Below, piece after piece: positions 25,487 to 39,044 of a stretch of 64,000 nucleotides of DNA. The DNA is from Aristolochia californica. Taxonomy: Eukaryota > Streptophyta > Magnoliopsida > Piperales > Aristolochiaceae. The stretch covers positions 25,425,610 to 25,489,609 of the forward strand of contig JARWKL010000004.1 in assembly GCA_029961685.1 (NCBI GenBank). The letters run 5' to 3'. Positions within the stretch are counted from its first letter, which is position 1; each line of letters starts with the position of its first letter. The translations under genes and the position numbers were made by a program. The notes under the pieces were generated by a model. That model did not search any database. It had not been told where the DNA came from and worked only from the letters and a program-made list of their open reading frames with translations.

Positions 25487-26825
25487 GTTTACGAGATGAA
25501 GGGAAAGTGAAAAATCAAGTTTTAATTTAAGAAAAAAAGTATAAATATAAAATAGAAATGCACAATGCACAAATGTAGAGAGAGATAATTCCAAAAACTG
25601 TCTGTAATTTTTAGGTATTGTAAACTATTTTTAGTTTTTTTATATTAGGTTCTGCAATCGTAGGGAAAAGGGGAAGGAGGGGGAATTTTAAGTGAGTATT
25701 GACTCCCAATCCATGAAGTCATTCCTTCAAAAAATATAGGCTGTTACGTAGGATAAATCACTTTACAGTCATCTATGATTGTTATGTCAACTTTTTGTAA
25801 ATGGGCAAAATAATTGCTTGTTTGATTTGGGTAAATATCCCACCACATGTCACTTGACAATTTAATGTTATTCTCTTTAAAAGGTTTGGATCTATAGGTC
25901 ATTTTTATCTTTAACGTGTTTCAAGCATGCATATCCATATTTGAAATTATGTGTAGAAAAATCTCTTTCTTATAAAATTCCGAGCTATTAGGGTTGAACT
26001 AGTGGAATTTCCCAAACATGGATATCGAAACTTTTGTGTTCATTTGTCATGTCTGAATAAACTTTCTTTACATACATTTATCATTGGTTTAAATTCTTTC
26101 CATACATAAACTCTAAAAGTTTCATTTTGTTGAGATCTATTTGCCTTTTATCTCATTTTTTGTTTACGAAATGAAGGGAAATTGAAAACTCAAGTTTTGA
26201 TTTAAGAAAAAAGTATACATCTAAAATGGAAATGCACAATGCACAAATGTTGAGAGAGATAATTCCAAAAATTGTCTGTAATTTTTTGGGATTATAAACT
26301 ATTTTTAGTTTTTATATATCAGGTTCAGCAATCATTCGGAAAACGGGGAGGCATGGGATTTTTAATTGAGTGTTGACTCCCATTACATAAAGTCATTCCT
26401 TACAGTAATATAGCCTTTATGCAGGATAAATCACTTTACAATCATCTATAATCGTTAGCTCAACTTTTTGTAAATGGGAAAAATAATGGCTTGTTTGACT
26501 CGGGTAAATATCCCACCACACGTTCACTTGGGAATTTAATGTTAGTATCTTTAAAACATTTGGATCTATACGTCATTTGCATCTTTATCATGTTTCAAGC
26601 ATGCATATCCATTTTTTAAAACTTGAGTAGAAAAATATCTTTCTTATAAAATTTTGAGCAATTAGGGTTCAACCAGTGGAATTTCCCAAACATGGATAAC
26701 AAAATTTTTTTGTTCATTTGTGCTATGTGAATAAATTTTCTTTACTTACATTTTTTATTTCTTTAAATTATTTCCGTACATAAACTCTTAAATTTTCATT
26801 TAGCAGTGATCTATTTGCCTTTTAT
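25487..26825 (+). repeat. Two-monomer variant segment, copy 1
   Basis: Private states shared with 28180-29518, at an offset of about 2693-2696 bp, are CCAATCCATGAAGTCATTCC (25707), TTGATTTGGGTAAATATCCC (25822), CATACATTTATCATTGG (26071), AAAAGTTTCATTTTGTTGAG (26114) and GAGCAATTAGGGTTCAAC near 26657. Landmarks are at 25994 and 26668. The monomers between the copies (27340 and 28015) do not share these states. Confidence 0.82.
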
Positions 26826-28179
26826 CTCTTTTTTTGTATACAAGATGAAGAGAAAGTGAAAAGTCAAGTTTTGATTTAAGAAAAAAGTATAGATCTAAAA
26901 TGGAAATGCACAATCCAGAAATGAGGAGAGAGATAATTCCTAAAAGTGCTATAATTTTTAATGGATTGTAAACTCTTTTAGGTTTTTATATATCTGGTTC
27001 TGTAATCGTTGGGAAAAGGGGGAGGCGGGGATTTTTAACTGAGTGTTGACTCCCAATCCATAAGTCATTCCTTACAAAAATATAGCCCGTTACGCATGAT
27101 AAATCACATTACAATAATCTATGAATGTTAGGTCACTTTTTGTAAATGGGCAAAATAATGGCTTGTTTGACTCGAGTAAATATCCCACTGCACATTCACT
27201 TGGGAATTTAATGTTATTCTCTTTAAAAGGATTGGATCCTTGGGTCATTTGCATCTTTAACATGTTTCAAACATGAATATCCATTTTTTAAAACATGCAT
27301 AGAAAAATCTCTTTCTCACAAAATTCAGAGCTATTAGGGTTGAACTAGTGGAATTTCCCAATTTTGGATTACAACACTTTTGTGTTCATTTGAGGTGTGT
27401 GAATAAATTTTTTTTTACAAAAAAAATTTATTTCTTTAAATTCTTTCCATACATAAATGCTAAAATTTTCATTTTTTTGTGATCTATTTGCCTTTTATCT
27501 CTTTTTTTGTTTACGAGATGAAGCGAAAGTGAAAACTCAAGTTTTTATTTAAAAATATATTATGCATCTAAAATGGAAATGCACAATGCACAAATGTAGA
27601 GAGAGATAATCCCAAAAAGTGTCTTTAAATTTTAGGGATTGTAAACTCTTTTTAGTTTTTATATATCAGGTTCTACAATAGTCGGGAATAGGGGGAGGCG
27701 GGGGAGTTTTAACTAAGTGCTGACTCCATATTTATAAGACATTCATTACAAATATATAGCTCGCTACACATGATAAATTACTTTACAATCATCTACGATC
27801 GTTAGGTCAGCATTTTGTAAATGGGAAAAATAATGGCTAGTTTGACTCGGGTACATATCCACCGCACGTTCACTTTGGAATTTATTGTTACTCTCTTTAA
27901 TAGGTTTGGATCCATAGGTCATTTTTATCTTTAACAAGTTTCAAGCATGCATATCCAATTTTTTAAAACATTTATAGAAAAATATATTTCTTATAAAATT
28001 CCGAGCAATTAGGGTGGAACTATCGGAATTTCCCAAACTTGGATGACAAAGCTTTTGTGTTCATTTTTGGTGTGTGAATAAATTTTCTTTACTTACATTT
28101 GTTATTGATTTAAATTCTTTCCATACATAAACTCTAAAATTCTCATTTTGTTGTGATCTATTTGCCTTTTATCTCTTTT

Positions 28180-29518
28180 TTTGTTTACGAGATGAAGGGA
28201 AAGTGAAAAATCAAGTTTTGATTTAAGAAAAAAAGTATACATCTAAAATAGAAATGCATAATACACAAATGTAGAGAGACATAATTCAAAAAACTGTCTA
28301 TAATTTTTAGGTATTGCAAACTATTTTTATTGTTTTTATATCAGGTTCTGCAATCTTCAGAAAAAGGGGGAGGTGGGGGAGTTTTAATTGAGTGTTGACT
28401 CCCAATCCATGAAGTCATTCCTTATAAAAATATAGGTTGTTACGCAGGATAAATCACTTTATAGTCATCTATGATCGTTAAGTCAGCATTTTGTAAATGG
28501 GCAAAATAATTGCTTGTTTGATTTGGGTAAATATCCCACCGCACGTCACTTGTGAATTTAATGTTATTCTCTTTAAAAGTTTTGGATCCATAGGTCATTT
28601 GTATCTTTAACGTGTTTCAAGCATGCATATCCATTTTTTAAAATATGTGTAGAAAAATCTCTTTCTTATAAAATTCTGAGCTATTAGGGTTTAACTAGGA
28701 GAATTCCCAAACTTGGATATCAAAACTTTTGTGTTCATTTATGGTGTGTGAATAAATTTTCTTTACATACATTTATCATTGGTTTAAATTCTTTCCATAC
28801 ATAAACTCTAAAAGTTTCATTTTGTTGAGATCTATTTGCCTTTTATCTCTTTTTTTGTTTACGAAATGAAGGGAAACTGAAAACTCAAGTTTTGATTTAA
28901 GAAAAAAAGTATACATCTAAAATGGAAATGCACAATGCACAGATGTAGAGAGAGATAATTCTAAAAAGTGTCTTTAATTTTTTGGGATTACAAACTATTT
29001 TAATTTTTTATATATCTGTTTCAGCAATCGTCTGGAAAGGGGGAGGCGGGGGATTTTTAACTGAGTGTTGACTCCCATTCCATAAAGTAGCCATTCAATA
29101 ATATAGCCATTATGCAGGATAAATCACTTTACAGTCATCTATAATCTTTAGGTCAGTTTTTTGTAAATGGGCAAAATAATGACTTGTTTGACTTGGGTAA
29201 ATATCCCATCGCACGTTCACTAGGGAATTTAATTTCAGTATGTTTAAAACATTTGGATCCATAGGTCATTTGCATCTTTAACATGTTTCTAGCATGCATA
29301 TCCATTTTTTAAAACTTGTATAGAAAAATCTCTTTCTTATAAAATTTCGAGCAATTAGGGTTCAACTAGTAGAATTTTTGAAAGTTGGAGAACAAAATTT
29401 TTGTGTTCATTTATGGTGTGTGAATAAATTTTCTTTACTTACATTTGTTATAGCTTTAAATTCTTTCCATACATAAACTCTAAAATTTTCATTTAGTGGT
29501 GATCTATTTGCCTTTTAT
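28180..29518 (+). repeat. Two-monomer variant segment, copy 2
   Basis: This is the partner of 25487-26825 four monomers downstream, with landmarks at 28690 and 29361. The match starts close to the GTTTACGAGATGAAGGGAAAG block and fades just after CATTTAGTGGTGATCTATTTG at about 29491, where copy 1 has CATTTAGCAGTGATC. It supports a past four-monomer (about 2.7 kb) higher-order unit of which only half is still recognisable. Confidence 0.8.
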
Positions 29519-29924
29519 CTCTTTGTTTTTACGAGATAAAGGTAATGTGGAAATTCAAGTTTTGATTTATGAAAAAAGTATACATGTAAAATTAAAATGC
29601 ACAATGCACAAATGTGGAGAGTGATAATTCCAAAAAGTGCATGTTCTTTTTAGGGATTGTAAACTCTTTTCAGTTTTTATATACCATGTTTTGCAATCGT
29701 CGGGAAAAGGTGGAGGACTCCCAATCCATAAGTCATTCCTTTAAAAAATATAGCCCGTTACGCATGATAAATGACTTTATAATCATCTATGATCGTTAGG
29801 TCGACTTTTTGTAAATGGGCAAAAAAATTGCTTCTTTGACTCGAGTAAATATCCGACTGCAAGTTCACTTGGGAATTTAATGTTATTCTCTTTAAAAGGT
29901 TTGGATCCATAGGTTATTTGGATC

Positions 29925-29945
29925 CTTTTATCTCTTTTTTTGGTT
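29925..29945 (+). repeat. Monomer with ~254 bp deletion at an ATTTG repeat
   Basis: GGATCCATAGGTTATTTGG runs straight into ATCCTTTTATCTC. In intact monomers GGTCATTTGCATC and CTATTTGCCTTTTATC are about 250 bp apart with the landmark between them. ATTTGC occurs on both sides and marks the likely joining point. The step 29361 to 30452 is 1091 bp for two monomers. Confidence 0.82.
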
Positions 29946-30451
29946 ACGAGATGAAGGGAAAGTGAAAACTCAAGTTTTGATTTAAGAAAAAAGTATACAT
30001 CTAAAATGGAAATGCACAATGCACAAATGTAGAGAGAGATAATTCCAAAAAGTGTCTGTAATTTTTAGGGATTGTAAACTCTTTTTAGATTTTATATAAC
30101 AGGTTCTACAATAGTCAGGAAAAGGGGGAGGTGGGGGATTTTTAACTGAGTGTTGACTCCCAATCAATAAGTCATTCCTTACAAAAAAAAATATAGCTCC
30201 TTACGCATGATAAATCACTTTCCAATCATCTATGATCGTTAGGTCAGCGTTTTCTACATGGGCAAAATAATGGCTTGTTTAACTCGGTTAAATATCCCAC
30301 TGCACGTTCGCTTGGGAATTTATTGTTATTCTCTTTAAAAGGTTAAGATCCATAGGTCATTTGTATCTTTAAAATGTTTCAAGCATGCATTTCCATTTTT
30401 TAAAACATGCGTAGAAAAATCTCTTTCTTATAAAATTCCGAGCTATTGGGG

Positions 30452-31200
30452 TTGAACTAGTGGAATTTCCCAAACTTGGATATCAAAACTTTTGTTTTCA
30501 TTTGTTTTGTGTGAATAAATTTTCTGTACATACAATTATCATTGGTTTAAATTCTTTCCATAAATAATCTCTAAAAGTTTCATTTTGTTGTGATCTATTT
30601 GCTTTTTATCTCTTTTTTTGTTTACGAAATGAAGGGAAATTGAAAACTCAAGTTTTGATTTAAGAAACAAGTATACATCTAAAATGAAAAGGCGCAATGC
30701 ACAAATGTTGAGAGAGATAATTCCAAAAAGTGTCAGTAATTCTTTTGGATTATAAACTATTTTTAGTTTTTATATATCTGGTTCAACAATCATTGGGAAA
30801 AGGGGGAGGTGGGGGATTTTTAACTGAGTGTTGACTCCCATTCCATAAAGTCATTCCTTATAGTAATATAGCCATTATGTAGGATAAATCACTTTACAGT
30901 CATCTATAATCGTTATAGCCATACATAAACACTAAAATTTTCATTTAGTGGTGATCTATTTGCCTTTTATCTCTTTTTTTGTATACGAGATGAAGAGAAA
31001 GTGAAAACTTAAGTTTTGATTTAAGAAAAAAGTATAGATCTAAAATGGAAATGCAAAATGTAGAAATGAGGAGAGAGAAAATTCCTAAAAGTGTCTGTAA
31101 TTTTTAAGGATTGTAAACTCTTTTAGGTTTTATATACCAGGTTTTAAAATCGTTGGGAAAAGGGGGAGACAGGGGATTTTTAACTGAGTGTTGACTCCCA
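30452..31200 (+). repeat. Variant segment, copy 3, with ~311 bp internal deletion
   Basis: From 30452 to 30913 this matches 25994-26458, sharing GGATATC, the ATTATCATTGGTTTAAATTC block, CCATAAAGTCATTCCTTA, AGTAATATAGCC and CATCTATAATCGTTA. At 30914 it jumps to ATACATAAACACTAAAATTTTC and then follows the sequence from about 26772, sharing CATTTAGTGGTGATC, the GTATACGAGATGAAGAGAAAG block and GAGGAGAGAG. The gap in the source is about 312 bp and the landmark step is short by about 311 bp, which agrees well. The stretch near 32320-32470 shares some of the same states. Confidence 0.82.
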
Positions 31201-34200
31201 ATCCATAAGTCATTCCTACCAAAAATATAGCCCGTTACACATGATAAATCACTTCACAATCTTCTATGATCATTAGATCGGCTTTTTGTAAATGGGAAAA
31301 ATAATGGCTTATTTGACTCGAGTAAATATCCCACTGCACATTCACTTGGGAATTTAATGTTATTCTCTTTAAAAGGTTTAGATCCATAGGTTATTTGCAT
31401 CTTTAACATGTTTCAAGCTTCCATATCAATTTTTTAAAACATGCTTAGAAAAATCTCTGTCTTATAAAATTCCTAGCTATTAGGGTCAAACTGGTGGAAT
31501 TTCCCAAACTTGGTTAACAAAATTTTTTTGTTCATTTGTGGTGTGTGAAAAAAATTTCTTTTCTTACATTTGTTATTGCTTTAAATACCTTCCATAATTA
31601 AACTCTAAAATATTCATTTTGTTGTGATCTATTTGCCTTTTATCTCTTTTTCTTACGAGATGAAGGGAAAATGAAAACTCAAGTTTTGATTTAAGAAAAA
31701 AGTATACATCTAAAATGGAAATGCACAATGCACAAATGTAGAGAGAGATAATTCCAAAAAGTGTCTATAATTTTTATGGATTGTAAACTCGTTTTAGATT
31801 TTATATATCAGATTCTATAAATGTCGTGAAAAGGGGGAGCGGGGGATTTATAACTGAGTGTTGACTCCCAATCCATAAGTCATTCCTTACAAAAATATAG
31901 CCCATTACAGATGATAAATCACTTTCCAATCATCTATGTTCGTTAGGTCAGCGTTTTCTACATGGGCAAAAAAATGGTTTGCTTAATTTGGGTAAATATC
32001 CCAGTGCACGTTCACTTCGGAATTTATTTTTATTCTCTTTAAAAGGTTTAGATCCATAGGTCATTTGCATCTTTAAAATGTTTCAAGCGTGCATATCCAT
32101 TTTTTAAAACATGCGTAGAAAAATCTCTTTCTTATAAAATTCCGAGCTATTAGGGTTGAACTAGTGGAATTTCCCAAACTTGGATAACAAAACTTTTGTG
32201 GTCATTTGTGGTGTGTCAATAAATTTTCTTTACTTACATTTGTTATTGCTTCAAATTCTTTCCATACATAAACTCTAAAATTTTCATTTTGTTGTGATCT
32301 ATTTGCCTTTTATCTCTTTTTTTGTATACAAGATGAAGGGAAAGTGAAAACTCAAGTTTTGATTTAAGAAAAAAGTATAGATCTAAAATGGAAATGCACA
32401 ATGCAGAAATGAGGAGAGAGATAATTCCTAAAAATTTCTGTAATTTTTAAGGATTGTAAACCCTTTTAGGTTTTTATATATTAGGTTCTACAATCATCAG
32501 GAAAAGGGGGAGGCATGGGATTTTTAACTGTGTTGACTACCAATCCATAAGTCATTCCTGCCAAAAATATAGCCCGTTATGCATGATAAATCAGTTTACA
32601 ATCATCTATGATCGTTAGGTCAGATTTTTCTAAATGGGACAAATAATGGCTTGTTTGACTCCAGTAAATATCCCACCGCACGTTCATTTGGGAATTTAAT
32701 GTTATTCTCTTTAAAAGGATTGGATCCTTAGGTCATTTGCATCTTAAACATGTTTCAAGCATGCATTTCCATTTTTTAAAACATGTGAAGAAAAATATCT
32801 TTCGTATAAAATTCGGAGCAGTTAGGGTTGAACTAGTGGAATTTCCCTAAACTTGGATAACAAAACTTTTGTGTTCTTTTGTGCGGTGTGAATAAATTTT
32901 CTTTACTTACATTTGTTATTGCTTTAAATTCTTTCCATACATAAACTCTAAAATTTTCATTTTGTTGTGATATATTTGCCTTTTATCTCTTTTTTTGTTC
33001 ACGAGATGATGGGAAAGTAAAAACTCAAGTTTTGATTTATGAAAAACGTATACATCTAAAATGTAAATGCACAAAGCAAAATTGAAGAGAGAGATAATTC
33101 CAAAAAGTGTCTATAATTTTTAGGGATTGTAAACTCTTTTTACGTTTTATATATCAGGTTCTGCAATCCTCGAAAAAAAGGGGACGCAGGGAATTTTTAA
33201 CCAAGTGTTGACTCCCAATCGATAAGTCATTCCTTACAAAAATATAGCCTGTTACGCATCATAACTCACTTTACAGTCATCTATGAATGTTAGGTCAACT
33301 TTTGTAAATGGGCGAAAGATTGGATTGTTTGACTCGAGTAAATATCCCACCGCACGTTCACTTGGCAATTAATGTTATTCTCTTTAAAATGTTTGGATCC
33401 ATAGGTCATTTTCCTATTTACCATGTTTGAAGCATGCATATTCATTTTTTAAAACATGTGTAGAAATATCTCTTTCTTTTAAAATTGCGAACTCTAGAGT
33501 TGTACTAGTGGAATTTCCCAACCATGGATAACAAAACTTTTGTATATATCTGTGGTGTGAGAATAAATTTTCTTTACTTACATTTGTTATTGCTTTAAAT
33601 TCTTTCCCTACATAAAGGCTAAATTTTTTGTTTTATTGTGATCTATTTGGCTTTTATCTCCTTTTTTGTTTACAAAAGGCAAAGTGAAAACTCAAGTTTT
33701 GACTTAAGAAAAAAGTATACATCTAAAATGTAAATGCACAATGCACAATGCACAAAGGTAGAGAGAGATAATTGCCAAAAGTGTCTGTAATTTTAAGGGA
33801 TTGTAAACTCTTTTTATGTTTTATATATCTGGTTCTGTAATCGTCGGGAAAAAGGGGAGGCGGGGGATTTTTAACTGAGTGTTGACTCCCAATCCATAAG
33901 TCATTCCTTACAAAAATATAGCCCGTTATGCATGATAAATCACATTACAATAATCTATGAACGTTAGGTCACTTTTTGTAAATGGGCAAAATAATGGCTT
34001 GTTTGACTCAGGTAAATATCCCACCGCACGTTCACTTGGAAATTTATTGTTATTCTCTTTAAAAGGTTTGGATCCATAGGTCATTTGCATCTTGAACATG
34101 TTTCAAGCAAGCTTATCCATTTTTTAAAACATGTGTAGAAAAATCTCTTTCTTATAAAATTTCGAGCTATTTGGGTTCAACAAGTGGAATTTCTGAAAAC

Positions 34201-36477
34201 ATGGATAACAAAATTTTTTTTTTTCATTTGTGGTGTGTGAATAGATTTTTATTTATTACATTTGTTATTGCTTTAAATTCTTTCCATACATAAACTCTAA
34301 AATTTTCATTTTGATGTGATGTATTTGCCTTTTATCTCCTTTTTTGATTATGAGATGAAGGGAAAGTGAAAACTCAAGTTTTGATTTCAGAAAAAATGAC
34401 ACATCTAAAATTGAAATACACAATGCACAAATTTAGAGAGAGATAATTCAAAAAATGTTTCTGTAATTTTTAGGGATTGTAAACTCTTTTTAGTTTTTAT
34501 ATATTAGGTTCTACAATCGTCAGGAAAAGGGAGAGGTGGGGGATTTTAAACTGAGTGTAGACTCCCAATCCATAAGTCATTCCTTAGAAAAATATAGCCC
34601 GTTATACATGGTAAATCACATTACAATCATCTATGATCGTTAGGTCAGCTTTTTTTTAGTGGGCATTATAATGGCTTGTTTGACACGAGTAAATATCCCA
34701 CCGCACGTTCACTTGGGAATTTAATGTTATTCTCTTTCTAAGGTAGGGATCCATAGGTCATTTGCATCTTTAACATGTTTCAAGCAAGCATATCCATTTT
34801 TTAAAACATGTGTAGAAAAATCTCTTTCTTATAAAACTCCGAGCTATTAGGGTTGAACCTGTGGAATTTCCAAAACTTGGGTAAAAAAACTTTTGTGTAG
34901 ATTTGTGGTGTGTGAATAAATTTTCTTACTTACATTTGTTATTGCTTTAAATTATTTCCATACATAAACTCTAAAATTTTCATTTTGTTGTGATCTATTT
35001 GGCTTTTATCTCTTTTTTTGTTTACGAGATGAAGAGGAAGTGAAAACTCAAGTTTTCATTTAAGAAAAAAGAAAATATCTAGAATTTAAATGCACAATGC
35101 ACAAATGTAGAGAGAGATAAATCCAAAAAGTGTCAGTAATTTTTAGGGATTGTAAACTCTTGTTATGTTTTATATATCAGGTTCTGCAATTGACGGGAAA
35201 AGGGGGAGGCAAGGGATTTTTAACCGACTGTTGACTCCCAATCGATAAGTCATTCCTTACAAAAATATAACCCATTACACATGATAAATCACTTTACAGT
35301 GACCTATGATCGTTAGGTCAGCTTTTTGTAAATGGAAAAATTAATGGCTTGTTTGACTCGGGAAAATATCCCACCTCACGTTCACTCGGGAATTTAATGT
35401 TATTCTCTTTAAAAGGTTTGGATCCATAGGTCATTTGAATCTTTAACATGTTTCAAGCTTGCTTATCCATTTTTTAAATCATTTATAAAAAAATTTCTTT
35501 CTTATAAAATTCCGAGCTGTTAGGGTTGAACTAGTGGAATTTCCCAGCACTTAGATAACAAAACTTTTGTTTTCATTTGTGGTGTGTGAATAAATTTTCT
35601 TTACTTACATTTGTTATTGCTTTAAATTATTTCTATATATAAACTCTATAATTTTTATTTTGTTGTGATCTATTTTGGTTTTATCTCTTTTTTTGTTTAC
35701 GAGATGAAGGGGAAGTGAAAACTCTAGTTTTGATTTAAGAAAAAAGTATACATTTAAAATGTAAAAGCACAATGCACAAATGTAGGGAGAGATTATTCCA
35801 AAAATTTTCTCTAATTTTTAAGGATTGTAAACTCTATTTTGTTTTTATATCAGGTTTTGCATCGTCGGGAAAAGGGGGAGCCGGGGGATTTTTAACTGAG
35901 TGTTGTCTCCCAATCTATAAGTCATTCCTTATAAAAATATAGCCCGTTAAGCATGATAAATCACTTTACAATTATCTTTGACCGTTAGGTCAGTTTTTTG
36001 TAAAAGGGCAAAATAATAGCTTGTTAGACTCATGTAAGTATTCCACCACACATTCACTTGGGAATTAAATGTTATTCTCTTTAAAAGGTTTGGATCCATA
36101 GGTAATTTCCATATTTTACATGTTTCAAGCTTGCATATCCATTTTTTAAAAAATGTGAAGAAAAATCTCTTATTTATAAAAATCCGAGCTATTAGGGTTG
36201 AACTAGTGGAATTTCCCAAACTTGGATAACAAAACTTTTGTGTAAATTTGTGGTGTGTGAATAAATTTTATTTACTAACATTTTTTATTGCTTTAAATTC
36301 TTTCCATACATAAACTCTAAAATTTTCATTGGTTGTGATCTAATAGCCTTTTATCTCTTTTTTTGTTTACGAGATGATGGGGAAGTGAAAACTTTTGATT
36401 TAAGAAAAAATTATACATCTAAAATTTAAATCCACAATGCACAAATGTAGAAAGAGATAATTCCAAAAAGTGTCTAT

Positions 36478-36495
36478 AATTTTTATATATCAGGT
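36478..36495 (+). repeat. Monomer with ~28 bp deletion between TTTTTA repeats
   Basis: CTATAATTTTTATATATCAGG lacks the usual AGGGATTGTAAACTC segment and the following TTTTTAGT. TTTTTA occurs at both ends of the lost segment in normal monomers. The landmark step is 640 bp, also reduced by a few bases missing near 36391. Confidence 0.75.
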
Positions 36496-37873
36496 TATGC
36501 AATCATCGGGAAAAGGTGGAGGCGGGGAATTTCTAACTGAGTGTTGACTCCCAATCCATAATTCATTCCCTACAAAAATATATCCCTTTACACATGATAA
36601 ATCACTTTACAATCATCTATGATCATAAAGTCAGCTTTTGTAAATGGGCAAAATAATGGCTTGTTTGACTCGGGTAAATATCCCACCGCACGTTCACACG
36701 GGTATTTAATGTTATTCTCTTTAAAAGGTTTGGATCCAAAGGTCATTTGCATCTTTAACAAGTTTCAAGCATGCATATCCATATTTTAAAACATGGGTAG
36801 AAAAATCTCTATTTTATTAAATTTTGAGCTATTAGAGTTGAACTAGTGGAATTTCCCAAAATTGGATAACAAAAATTTTGTGTCCATTTGTGGTGCGTGG
36901 ATAAATTTTCTTACCTTATATTTGTTATTGCTTTAAATTCTTTCCATACATAAACTCTAAAATTTTTATTTTGTTGTGATCTATTTGCCTTTTATCCTCT
37001 TTTTTTTTATGCTGACGAGAAGAAGGGAAAGTGACAAATCAAGTTTATATTTAAGAAAAAAGTATACATCTAAAATGGAAATGCACAATGCAGAAATGTA
37101 GAGAGATATAAATTCCAAAAATTTTCTGTAATTTTGAGGGATTGAAAAATCTTTTTAGATTTTATATATCAGGTTCTACAATCGTCGGGAAAAGGGGGAG
37201 GTGGGGGATTTTTAACTGAGTGTTGACTCCCAATCTATAAGTCATTCCTTACAAAAATATAGCCCGTTACGCATGATAAATCACTTTACAATCATCTGAG
37301 ATCGTTACGTCAGCTTTTTGTAAATGGGGAAAATAATGGCTCATTTGACTCTGGTAAATATCCCACTGCACATTCACTTGGGAATTTGATGTTATTCTCT
37401 TTAAAAGGTTTTGATCCATAGGTCATTTGCATCTTTAACTTGTTTCAAGAATGCAAATCCATTTTTTAAAACTTGTGTAGAAAAATCTCTTTCTTATAAA
37501 ATTCCGAGTTATTAGGGTTGAACTAGAGGAATTTCCCAAACTTGGATAACAAAACTTTTGTGTTCATTTGTGGTGTGTGAATAAATTTTATTCACTTACA
37601 TTTGTCATTGCTTTAAATTCTTTCCATACATAAACTCTAAAATTTTCATTTTGTTGTGATCAATTTGCATTTTATCTCTTTTTTAGTTTACGAGATGAAG
37701 GGAAAGTGAAAACTCAAGTTTTGATTTAAGAAAAAAGTATACATCTAAAATGTAAATGCACAATGCAAAAATTTAGAGAGAGATATTTCCAAAAAGTGTC
37801 TTTAATTTTAAGAGATTGTAAACTATTTTTAGTTTTTATATATCAGGTTCTGCAATCGTTGGGAAAAGGGAGA

Positions 37874-37892
37874 GGGGGGGGGGGGGGGGGGG
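37874..37892 (+). repeat. 19-base poly-G run in the G-rich box
   Basis: The G-rich box, normally GGGGGAGGCGGGGG, has here become an unbroken run of 19 G. It follows GGGAAAAGGGAGA and precedes ATTTCTAAC. This is the longest G run in the window. It could be slippage expansion, loss of the interrupting A and C by mutation, or a sequencing or assembly artefact, since poly-G is error-prone. Confidence 0.9.
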
Positions 37893-38944
37893 ATTTCTAA
37901 CTTAGTATTGACTCCCAATCCAAAAGTCATTCCTTAGAAAAATTAAGCCCATTACGCATCATAAATCACTTTACAATCATATATGATCGTTAAGTCAGTT
38001 TTTTGTAATGGGGCAAAATAATGACTTGTTTGACTCGAGTAAATATCCCACCCCACGTTCACTTGGGAATTTAATCTTATTCTCTTTAAAAGGTTTGGAT
38101 ACATAGGTCATTTGCATCTTTAACATATTTCAAGCAAGCATATCCTTTTTTTAAAACAAGTGAAGAAAAATCTCTTATTTATAAAATTCTGAGATATTAG
38201 GGTTGAACTAGTGGAATTTCCAAAACTTGGTTAACAAAACTTTTGTGTAAATTTCTGGTGTTTCAATAAATTTTCTTTACTTACATTTGTTATTTCTTTA
38301 AATTCTTTCCATATATAAACTATAAAATTTTCTTTTTGTTGTGTTCAATTTGCCTTTTATATCTTTTTTTGTTTACAAGATGATGGGGAAGTGAAAACTC
38401 AAGTTTTGATTTAAACATCTAAAATGTAAATGCACAATGCACAAATGTAGAGAGATATAATTCCAAATAGTGTCTGTAATTTTTAGGGATTGTAAACTCT
38501 TTTTAGTTTTTCAATATCAGGTTTTGCAATCGTCGAGAAAAGGGGAAGCGGGGAATTTTAACTTAGTGTTGACTCCCAATTCAAAAGTCATTTCTTAAAA
38601 AAATATAGCCCGTTACACATGATAAATCACTTTACAATAATCTATGATCGTTAGGTAAAATTTTTGTAAATGGGGAAAATAATAGTTTGTTTGACTCGGG
38701 TAAATATCCCAATGCATGTTCACTTGGGAATTTAATGTTATTCCCTTTAAAAGGTTTGGATCCATAGATCATTTGCATCCTTAACATGTTTCAAGCTTGC
38801 AAATCCATTTTTTGAAACATGTGTAGAAAAATATCTTTCTTATAAAATTCCGAGCTATTAGGGTTGAACTAGTGGAATTTCCCAAACTTGGAAAAAAAAT
38901 ATTTTGTGTACATTTGTGGTGAGTGAATAAATTTTCTTTACTTA

Positions 38945-39044
38945 CATTTGTTATTGCTTTAAATTCTTTCCATATACAAAACTCTAAAATTTTCCATTTG
39001 TTATTGCTTTAAATTCTTTTCATACACAAAACTCTAAAATTTTC
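38945..39044 (+). repeat. 50 bp tandem duplication (48 of 50 bases identical)
   Basis: CATTTGTTATTGCTTTAAAT begins at 38945 and again at 38995. The two 50 bp units end in CAAAACTCTAAAATTTTC and differ at two bases. This accounts for the 725 bp landmark step from 38864 to 39589. The unit begins with CATTTG and is followed by TTTTTG, so slippage on short similar sequences is plausible. Confidence 0.92.

Larger units (their letters stand above)
31200..39000 (+). repeat. Regular subfamily A monomers, right part of the A domain
   Basis: Landmarks are at 31486, 32156, 32828, 33500, 34176, 34853, 35526, 36198, 36838, 37518, 38203 and 38864. Spacing is mostly 670-680 bp. The 640 bp step at 36198 reflects a small deletion, and the 685 bp step at 37518 includes the poly-G run. 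The stretch near 31915-32000 shares CACTTTCCAATCATC and GCGTTTTCTACATGGGC with 30215-30265, a further local relation. No genes or foreign elements were seen. Confidence 0.9.

Noticed and set aside
33737..33755. Short ATGCACA tandem (CACAATGCACAATGCACA)
   Set aside because: It is a single extra 9 bp slippage step within the normal ATGCACAATGCAC block and too small to treat as its own feature.
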